The notes beneath the pieces are model-generated. The model was not told where the DNA came from. It did not search any database and saw only the letters and a program-made list of their open reading frames with translations. From Candidatus Cloacimonadota bacterium (lineage in GTDB: Bacteria > Cloacimonadota > Cloacimonadia > Cloacimonadales > TCS61): 10,024 bases of DNA. The stretch's first letter is position 1, and every line of letters starts with the position of its first letter. The stretch covers positions 1 through 10,024 of the forward strand of contig JABIME010000037.1 of NCBI GenBank assembly GCA_018654125.1. The letters run 5' to 3'. A program made the position numbers and the translations under genes. Of this stretch, positions 4,948 through 10,024 are shown one piece after another.

Positions 4948-6105
4948 GTGAAACTAAAGAGAAAAGTTTATAGAAATTTGAATAAGAATAGGCACATCAT
5001 TCAATTATTGAAGAATATTATTATGATTTGCCTTGTGGTGCTTGCTGGTGCAATAGCAGTATGGGCAGTTGAATTCAAGAATCCGAATAGTGTGATCAAG
5101 GATTTTTTTGATGCTATTTGGTGGGCACTTGTTACTATTACAACTGTTGGATATGGAGATCTAGTTCCAAAAACTTTCTGGGGAAGGATAATTGGAATTA
5201 TCTTTATTTTTCTGGGTTTTACAATATTCTCAATTTTTACAGCATTTATTGCCAGCAGTTTTATTGATAAGAAGATAAAGGAGAGAAAGGGTTTGAATAA
5301 GATAACAGAGAAAAATCATATATTAATTTGTGGGTGGAATAATAGTGCGAAAAAGATACTAGACTACATAAGCAAGTTAGATCCTGCCGAGATTCCTAAT
5401 ATTGTACTTGTTAATGAGTTAGACGAAGGAGAATTCTCATCACTTCAAAACCATTATCCTGATCTGCAAATCAAATTTATTATTGGTGACTTCACAAATC
5501 AGGAAATACTGCTTAAGGCAAACATTAAAGAAGCAAAACATATAATCCTGCTTTTTGATGAAAGTAAGGCAAATTCAACTCCTTCTGATGATCGAACCAT
5601 TATTGCTTCACATAACATTGCATACATGAAATTGAAAGGAAAAATCAGCCTTCAATTACATGATGAGAAGTATCTTCCAAATATTCGCAGAGAGAAGATT
5701 TCTAATATTGTTATTTACGATAATTTGGGTGGAAGCCTTTTAGCAAGTTCAACTATTAATCCGACAGTACCAGATTTCTTGCAAGAAGTTCTAAAATCTA
5801 CCGATGGCAAAGGATTCAAAGAGATCCAGATACCTTCTACTTTTGTAGGCAAGGAGTTTAAGGAACTCTCTGAATTCTTCAGAGAGGAGCGTAATTTACT
5901 AACACTGGGTATCGTTTCTATTTTCCCAGAAGTTTCGATAGATGAGATCATTTCAGATGATTCATCTTCTATTGATCAATTTATAAAAAGCCAATTTGAG
6001 CAATCAGCAAAGAAGTTCAAAGCTGATAAAGTTAAAAATCGTATAAAACTTAAACCTGAATCTGATTACATAATTCAAGATACAGATAAAGCAATCGTAT
6101 TGTAG
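4948..6105 (+). CDS. MthK-like two-TM potassium channel with RCK (TrkA-N / TrkA-C) domains
   Basis: The protein (385 residues) has TM1 (about 23-42), a pore helix and selectivity filter TVGYGD (66-71), TM2 (about 79-106) and a cytoplasmic RCK region: TrkA-N from about 123 (ILICGWNNSAK, 125-135; IIGDFTNQEILLKANI, about 178-193) and a TrkA-C-like part near 285-345. It should form a tetrameric inner-membrane K+ channel gated by ligand binding to an RCK ring. ICGW without the classical GxGxxG loop is the MthK pattern rather than an NAD-binding TrkA pattern; Asp204 and Glu240 fall near where MthK binds Ca2+, by rough eye alignment only. Translation starts at GTG, with AGAGG 4 bases upstream. The TAG stop overlaps the Shine-Dalgarno of the next gene. 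The charged tail after about residue 345 is extra relative to MthK. Confidence 0.93.
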   Translation: MKLKRKVYRNLNKNRHIIQLLKNIIMICLVVLAGAIAVWAVEFKNPNSVIKDFFDAIWWALVTITTVGYGDLVPKTFWGRIIGIIFIFLGFTIFSIFTAFIASSFIDKKIKERKGLNKITEKNHILICGWNNSAKKILDYISKLDPAEIPNIVLVNELDEGEFSSLQNHYPDLQIKFIIGDFTNQEILLKANIKEAKHIILLFDESKANSTPSDDRTIIASHNIAYMKLKGKISLQLHDEKYLPNIRREKISNIVIYDNLGGSLLASSTINPTVPDFLQEVLKSTDGKGFKEIQIPSTFVGKEFKELSEFFREERNLLTLGIVSIFPEVSIDEIISDDSSSIDQFIKSQFEQSAKKFKADKVKNRIKLKPESDYIIQDTDKAIVL

Positions 6106-6113
6106 GAGATGAT

Positions 6114-6605
6114 ATGGATCTTAACTTTCTTAAGAGCGTGAATCTGGTTAAAGAATTAACGAGTGGGGAGTTGAGTGTTTTCTCTTCCAAACTAAAAATA
6201 GTAAAATATAAAGAGAATGAATTTCTGATTCAAGAGAACAGAGATAGTGATAAACTATTTATTTTATTAAAAGGTGAGGTTGTGATTTCCAAAAAGATGA
6301 CAATGATAGATGAACAGGAAAAAATAGATAAAACATTCATTTCTCTTTGTGCTGATGATCATGCTTTTTTTGGTGAAATTGGGTTATTAGGTTTACATAA
6401 ACGCACAGCTACTTGTAAGGCAAAAACAGAGTGCACGGTATATACAATTGATCATAAAGATTTTATGAGTATCTGCAAATCGAATCCTGAAATTGGTTTT
6501 AAAATGCTACTTGAGATTGCTCGTAAGCTGTCTTGGTTGTTAGAGAAAACAAATGAGGATGTTTTAAAACTTACAACTGCACTTATTTATGCATTAAAGA
6601 GTTAG
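6114..6605 (+). CDS. Stand-alone cyclic-nucleotide-binding-domain protein
   Basis: The 163-residue protein is essentially one CNB (Crp/cAMP-receptor-type) beta-barrel domain. It has an N-terminal helix, strands through about 25-60 (LFILLKGEVVISKK), the phosphate-binding cassette FGEIGLLGLHKRTAT (86-100) with Glu88 and Arg97, the residues that contact ribose and phosphate in ligand-binding members, and C-terminal helices (about 115-160). No HTH follows, so it is not a CRP/FNR transcription factor. The retained Glu and Arg suggest it still binds cAMP, cGMP or a similar nucleotide. It starts 8 bases after the channel gene with a TAGGAG site, so the two are surely cotranscribed. The likely job, inferred only from context, is to modulate the channel in trans, as fused CNB domains do in cyclic-nucleotide-gated channels. 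Confidence 0.9.
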   Translation: MDLNFLKSVNLVKELTSGELSVFSSKLKIVKYKENEFLIQENRDSDKLFILLKGEVVISKKMTMIDEQEKIDKTFISLCADDHAFFGEIGLLGLHKRTATCKAKTECTVYTIDHKDFMSICKSNPEIGFKMLLEIARKLSWLLEKTNEDVLKLTTALIYALKS

Positions 6606-6798
6606 GGAAACTAATATAGTCACATTATTATCATTTTGATAAGCTGAATTAATAAGAATTATCATTAATATAAAATAGTTACTACATAACACATAGCCCA
6701 TACAACCTTAAGTATCTATTTCAATAGTAGTTATACTCATATTTATAGTTTGGTATAAATTATGCTTTTTATCCTTCCATATGAACATGGAGGTTAAA

Positions 6799-7299
6799 AT
6801 GAAAGCTCTTACATTATTAATTATTTTATTAGTTTGTCTCAATCTAACGGCATTATCTAATACCAGTTCTATTAATCGTGTACCTAAAATTACTAATCAA
6901 TTCTCTAATAAATTATCATTTATAGAAAGAAACAAACCTTACACAAAAAATATTTGCACTAATTACGCGATAAAACCAGGTGAAAAATTAAGTGTATATA
7001 ATGTTAACGGTTCTATCAAGTTTATAGGATGGAACAAGAATTACATAAAGATAACTGCAATTAAAAGAACATACCATAATTGTAATTATCTTAACGATAT
7101 ACATATGACACTAAACACATTTAATGGACTTAATATTAGAACCGTGAGTACATCTAAAGATTGCCGTGCAAGAATCGATTATGTGATTAACGTACCCAAA
7201 GACACACTCTTTGGTGAAGTTTATTCAAAAGAAAAAATAAAATTCAAAAATCTACCGAATGACATCATGAATAATATTCTAGTGTTATCTAATAGATAA
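6799..7299 (+). CDS. Secreted DUF4097-like protein, short form
   Basis: I place the start at the third in-frame ATG (6799) because GGAGG lies 5 bases upstream of it, and MKALTLLIILLVCLNLTALS then makes a clean signal peptide; the frame itself is open from an ATG at 6781. The mature region contains a beta-rich stretch (about residues 55-166): IKPGEKLSVYNVNGSIKF, GWNKNYIKITA, IDYVINVPKD, then VYSKEKIKFKNLP. The nvnGsI..gW pattern and the vPk strand resemble DUF4097 surface or periplasmic beta-helix proteins. Those usually run 250-300 residues with more repeats; this one has 166 and stops in a strand, so it may be truncated or a minimal form. Cysteines at 53, 95 and 122 could form a disulfide. 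A bidirectional terminator follows. Function unknown. Confidence 0.65.
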   Translation: MKALTLLIILLVCLNLTALSNTSSINRVPKITNQFSNKLSFIERNKPYTKNICTNYAIKPGEKLSVYNVNGSIKFIGWNKNYIKITAIKRTYHNCNYLNDIHMTLNTFNGLNIRTVSTSKDCRARIDYVINVPKDTLFGEVYSKEKIKFKNLPNDIMNNILVLSNR

Positions 7300-7321
7300 A
7301 CAAAAAAATTATAGTTGATAC

Positions 7322-7363
7322 AAAAAAAATCCCTCAACATTCATCTAAACATGCTGGGGGATT
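7322..7363. terminator. Bidirectional terminator between convergent genes
   Basis: AATCCCTCAACAT (7328-7340) pairs with ATGCTGGGGGATT (7351-7363) across a 10-base loop, giving a 13-bp stem with one mismatch and one wobble on either strand. On the minus strand it runs into eight T (GGGATTTTTTTT), ideal for ending the lipoprotein transcript (stop at 7386). On the plus strand the tract ATTGTTCTT is weaker but serves the gene ending at 7299. Confidence 0.85.
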
Positions 7364-7385
7364 GTTCTTATAATTATTGTATATC

Positions 7386-7985
7386 TTAATTTTTCTTTTG
7401 CCTATATTCATCCATTGATCTAGCTAATTCATTCATTGTTCCGAGTGCATTTTCAACAGCTGGCCAATTTGATATAATAAGCTCAATATCAGAACGTGTC
7501 ATTGAATATTTTTTGAATCTTCTTTCTAGATTCTCGCCTAAAAATTTTATTGCAGGAACTTCCTTGTCTCTTTGTAGAAATAATTCTAAATCTATCATTT
7601 TCATATAAGTTCCAGCTATCCAAGTTAACTTATCTAATGCAATTGCATAATCATCAAGATTATTATATCCATCTTTTTGCACGATGCCATTTGCAATTTC
7701 AAGAAGTGCCTCTTCTTCTGACTCAGAACTTTTTATCAGATCCATTGTAACAGGCTTTAGTTCTTCAAGAAGTTTTAAAACGGTTTCACATTTATATTGT
7801 GTTATTATAGGATTTTCAGTGCTTATGAAATCTTTAAAACGTTCAAAAGCAAGTTCAGGAATAATAATCTCTTCCATTTTCTCAAATCCCATATCAGATT
7901 TTGTCTCAGGACCTTTTTCTCTATTTGAACATGCTGATATAATCAATAAGAAACTCATAAGAATTAGAAGTGTATATTTTTTCAT
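7386..7985 (-). CDS. Hypothetical lipoprotein
   Basis: The start at 7985 is preferred because GGGAG lies 7 bases upstream and the product then begins with a lipoprotein signal, MKKYTLLILMSFLLIISAC. The lipobox is IISAC with Cys19 as the lipidated residue; an in-frame ATG at 8003 would add six residues ahead of the signal. The mature 180 residues are mostly helical and charged, with stretches such as VLKLLEELKPVTMDLIKSSE and the C-terminal helix MNELARSMDEYRQKK, and no enzyme motif. Cys66 is the only other cysteine. It should be anchored to the inner or outer membrane. It is monocistronic between a shared terminator and its own upstream region, which has a TTGACA -35. I do not recognise a family. 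Confidence 0.8.
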   Translation of the reverse strand: MKKYTLLILMSFLLIISACSNREKGPETKSDMGFEKMEEIIIPELAFERFKDFISTENPIITQYKCETVLKLLEELKPVTMDLIKSSESEEEALLEIANGIVQKDGYNNLDDYAIALDKLTWIAGTYMKMIDLELFLQRDKEVPAIKFLGENLERRFKKYSMTRSDIELIISNWPAVENALGTMNELARSMDEYRQKKN

Positions 7986-8015
7986 AAGATGACTCCCTCT
8001 CATATTTTATATTTT

Positions 8016-8045
8016 TGAATAATTAAAATTCTAATTTCTTGTCAA
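8016..8045 (-). promoter_or_regulatory. Probable promoter of the lipoprotein gene
   Basis: On the minus strand a perfect -35 TTGACA (8045-8040) is followed after 18 bases by TATTCA (8021-8016), a weak -10. The start codon at 7985 is about 30 bases further, leaving room for a short leader with the GGGAG site. It lies in the AT-rich divergent region of 138-156 bases shared with the HEATH-motif gene. Confidence 0.45.
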
Positions 8046-8141
8046 ACAATAAATCTAAAACTGACTATTAACAAACAGAGCTAGATAATATTCTTTACAA
8101 ATTTATTATGCAAATATTTATTATTTATCAGAGGTGATTTT

Positions 8142-8852
8142 ATGAGATATAAAGGATTCTATTTTATAATTATTCTGGCTGTGATTTTTATAATATTTAT
8201 ACTCTTCCCAAACTTAAGTTTATATCGTAATCATATAAATTATAAACAGTTCAATATATACTGCGACACCAAGATAGACGACAATATTTACAAAGTTTTA
8301 GATGAAGTAGAAGAAAAACTTTTAACCTCAGAGATCTACGATAACTCCTTAAATTTTAAAATTTTCATAAGTTCTAATTTTAACCCATACTCAATTTTTT
8401 GCCCTTCATTAAAAGATGCTTTTGCAGCAACATACCCAATAATAAATAACATCTTTATTTCAAAAACAGATATTGTGAACAACTTGGTTTATAGAAATGC
8501 AACTGAAGATAATGAGCGCTCGCTCTCTAGCGTGATCGTACATGAAGCAACTCATAAACTTATAGAAAATGAAATTGGTGTAAAGGTGAATAAAAATTTA
8601 CAAACATGGAAAAAAGAGGGATATTGTGAATATGTTTCTGGAGAGAATTCACTTAACTTAAGTGCTGGCATTAATGAAGTTTACACAGGTTCAAATTCTT
8701 TTTCATCTGCATTCAGTTATTTAAAATATCGCATTCTAGTTACATATCTACTTGATGTAAAAGGACATACGTTCAAATCACTCATTGAAACAGAATTTAA
8801 TATCCACAATTTAGAAAATGAGTTGATGACTTATAGAAACAATTTCTTTTAG
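8142..8852 (+). CDS. Membrane-anchored HEATH zinc-peptidase-like protein
   Basis: The 236-residue protein has an N-terminal hydrophobic anchor (about 6-24) and an extracytoplasmic domain. It contains the gluzincin signature VIVHEATHKL, with His134, Glu135 and His138, followed about 21 residues later by WKKEGYCEYVSG, whose Glu159 or Glu163 would be the third zinc ligand. The HE.TH...n..G......WK.EGY.EY pattern matches small bacterial peptidase-MA-like proteins of uncharacterised function that I recall from Bacteroidota and related groups. All elements needed for a zinc metalloprotease are present, but the substrate is unknown. The start is well supported by AGAGGTG 7 bases upstream. It is followed after 63 bases by another anchored protein on the same strand and is divergent from the lipoprotein gene. 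Confidence 0.8.
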   Translation: MRYKGFYFIIILAVIFIIFILFPNLSLYRNHINYKQFNIYCDTKIDDNIYKVLDEVEEKLLTSEIYDNSLNFKIFISSNFNPYSIFCPSLKDAFAATYPIINNIFISKTDIVNNLVYRNATEDNERSLSSVIVHEATHKLIENEIGVKVNKNLQTWKKEGYCEYVSGENSLNLSAGINEVYTGSNSFSSAFSYLKYRILVTYLLDVKGHTFKSLIETEFNIHNLENELMTYRNNFF

Positions 8853-8860
8853 CATAATGC

Positions 8861-8883
8861 AAAAAAAACAGCTTGCTCTGTTT
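8861..8883. terminator. Weak hairpin after the HEATH-protein gene
   Basis: AAACAG-CTTGCT-CTGTTT (8866-8883) forms a 6-bp stem about 14 bases after the stop codon. On the plus strand it is followed by ATTAAG, a poor T-tract; on the minus strand it is followed by eight T, but no minus-strand gene ends here. It may partially terminate or stabilise the upstream message. Confidence 0.3.
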
Positions 8884-8945
8884 ATTAAGAAATTATTAAT
8901 TTGTAACCTAAAAATGTGATGAGAGGATACATAAATGGAGAAAAA

Positions 8946-9587
8946 ATGAAGATCATTCTAATTATAATATTTATTATTGCAATTTTAACAGGTGTAGGAT
9001 ACCTCTATTTGCAACAACCTGTTGTAGTGGAAGAAGATTTTACATCTATAGACACATCACTAAACCCAGCACAGTACCCCCTGTTTGACCAAGTAGATAT
9101 TTTACATAATTCAAAAGGTCTAGAAGCTGTAATAACGCCATTTGCACAATATAAAGTATCAGCTGTTATTCTTAGTAGGAAGAGATATGCTTCCGAATGG
9201 GCATCAATAATCTCCCCTGTTGATTTTGCTTTAGGCTGGGGTGATGTTTCAAAACCAGAAAATTTGGAGCATATCGATGTAAGACAGACGCTTCGTTGGT
9301 ACAGATACAGATTTGGTAGTGAATGTAAAATTACGCAAAAATATATATCAATACATTCTTCTAATCATCATATAGTACCAGCTAACGATAATGTTCGCAA
9401 AGCAGTTCTATCTGCGAAGAAAAATGATAAGATCGTTTTAGAGGGCTTTCTAATAAATATTTCAGGTAATTATAAGAATGGTAATGTTTCTTGGAGATCA
9501 AGTAAAACCAGAACCGATACCGGAGATGGTTCGTGTGAGATCATGTATGTTAAAAGTGTTAAACTTGATACAAATATTTATAGATGA
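8946..9587 (+). CDS. Conserved single-TM protein of a widespread uncharacterised family
   Basis: The start at 8946 is chosen because GGAG lies 5 bases before it and MKIILIIIFIIAILTGVGYL is then an N-terminal membrane anchor; the frame extends to ATG at 8916 without a ribosome site. The 213-residue protein shows well-conserved blocks I recognise from a common hypothetical family: ILSRKRYASEWASIISPVDFALGWG (about 75-99, written here in part), RWYRYRF (107-113), HSSNHHIVPANDNVR (127-141), VLEGFLINISG (154-164) and SKTRTDTGDGSCEIMYV (176-192). The pattern of short strands suggests a small beta-barrel extracytoplasmic domain. No catalytic motif is established for the family. Its TGA stop overlaps the ATG of the next gene (ATGA), pointing to translational coupling with a phosphatase-superfamily enzyme. 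Confidence 0.75.
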   Translation: MKIILIIIFIIAILTGVGYLYLQQPVVVEEDFTSIDTSLNPAQYPLFDQVDILHNSKGLEAVITPFAQYKVSAVILSRKRYASEWASIISPVDFALGWGDVSKPENLEHIDVRQTLRWYRYRFGSECKITQKYISIHSSNHHIVPANDNVRKAVLSAKKNDKIVLEGFLINISGNYKNGNVSWRSSKTRTDTGDGSCEIMYVKSVKLDTNIYR

Positions 9588-10024
9588 ATATGAATATTGT
9601 ATATCCTGATTATAAAAATTCTATTGTAAATTTAGTCTCATCCATCTTAGAAATTTACGATATCAAAACTGATCATCCTCCGCTGAAACAGCTTGATACA
9701 AAAGTTCTTAAAAAGAAAAAGAATCTTGTCCTTTTTGTTCTTGATGGTTTTGGAATTAATCTGCTTAACAAGTTTGCATCCTCCACAAAATTTATGAGTA
9801 AAAACTACATCTCACCCATTACTTCTGTTTTCCCATCTACAACAAGCGCAGCTATAACCAGCTTAATAAGTGGTAAAACACCTTGGGAACATGGAGCAGT
9901 GGGCTGGACATTATATTTTAAGGAATTTGCAAAAAACATTGATTATCTCCCAAATTGGGATTCAATAACTAGTAAAACACAAGATTCAACAAAATATAAC
10001 GTTATAGATTATGTTGGTGCAGAC
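9584..10024 (+). CDS. Alkaline-phosphatase-superfamily (type I phosphodiesterase / nucleotide pyrophosphatase-like) enzyme, N-terminal part
   Basis: The 147 codons present contain LVLFVLDGFG (48-57), whose Asp54 is the first metal ligand of the superfamily, and TSVFPSTTSAAITSLISG (80-97), holding the threonine nucleophile (86 or 87), followed by PWEHGAVGWTLYFKEF (100-115). This order and spacing are those of PF01663-type phosphodiesterases. The remaining metal ligands (Asp, His, His) should lie beyond the right edge. There is no signal peptide, so the enzyme seems cytoplasmic. The start overlaps the previous stop as ATGA and has no good Shine-Dalgarno; coupling explains that, and the ATG two codons later (9590) is an alternative. 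The real substrate cannot be told from this part. Confidence 0.85.
   Translation, partial: MNMNIVYPDYKNSIVNLVSSILEIYDIKTDHPPLKQLDTKVLKKKKNLVLFVLDGFGINLLNKFASSTKFMSKNYISPITSVFPSTTSAAITSLISGKTPWEHGAVGWTLYFKEFAKNIDYLPNWDSITSKTQDSTKYNVIDYVGAD

Noticed and set aside
5715..5951. Minus-strand frame of 78 codons inside the channel gene
   Set aside because: It is antisense to the RCK region and has no ribosome site or recognisable domain.
6606..6798. Possible gene or RNA between the CNB protein and the DUF4097-like gene
   Set aside because: Only AT-rich sequence and a small TTATCA-TTT-TGATAA hairpin without a T-tract are seen; nothing coding or clearly regulatory.
7550..7992. Plus-strand frames opposite the lipoprotein gene
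   Set aside because: The minus strand has a clear lipoprotein signal, ribosome site and terminator; the opposite frames have none.

Overview
The window is AT-rich DNA from a Gram-negative-type bacterium. Supporting signs are a lipoprotein signal peptide with a lipobox, AGGAGG-type Shine-Dalgarno sites, intrinsic terminators with T-tracts, and a TGTCATCCTGAGCG-type dispersed repeat seen in many environmental genomes. I lean weakly towards the FCB / Candidatus Cloacimonadota sphere, but no single gene here settles the taxonomy.

Layout. From 1 to about 3900 the minus strand reads as one gene string: a structured leader with a 15-codon ORF and a strong terminator (about 3880-3633), two 24-codon ORFs with near-perfect ribosome binding sites, rsgA (ribosome-assembly GTPase), then the two halves of a heterodimeric ABC exporter; the second half runs off the left edge. 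Positions 4039-4814 hold a minus-strand pair: a GyrI-like effector-binding protein and a 74-residue protein of unknown function. From 4948 to 6605 the plus strand encodes an MthK-like RCK-gated potassium channel, followed 8 bases later by a stand-alone cyclic-nucleotide-binding protein. From about 6800 to the right edge come mostly exported or membrane-anchored proteins of unknown function: a short DUF4097-like secreted protein, a convergent lipoprotein with a shared bidirectional terminator, a membrane-anchored HEATH zinc-peptidase-like protein, a conserved single-TM protein of a widespread uncharacterised family, and, overlapping it by ATGA, the start of an alkaline-phosphatase-superfamily enzyme.

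How the parts work together. The most unusual piece is 3280-3882. Three tiny ORFs each carry AGGAGG exactly 5 bases before ATG. The first sits on a transcript with a stack of hairpins, mutually exclusive pairings (including a possible H-type pseudoknot) and a strong terminator. The last ends just before a sequence complementary to the rsgA Shine-Dalgarno. This has the architecture of attenuation control (leader peptides plus switching RNA) over ribosome-assembly and export genes, or alternatively of a small-peptide locus. The channel and the cyclic-nucleotide-binding protein look like one potassium-transport operon whose two proteins sense different ligands. Small-protein and RNA claims rest on sequence reading alone.
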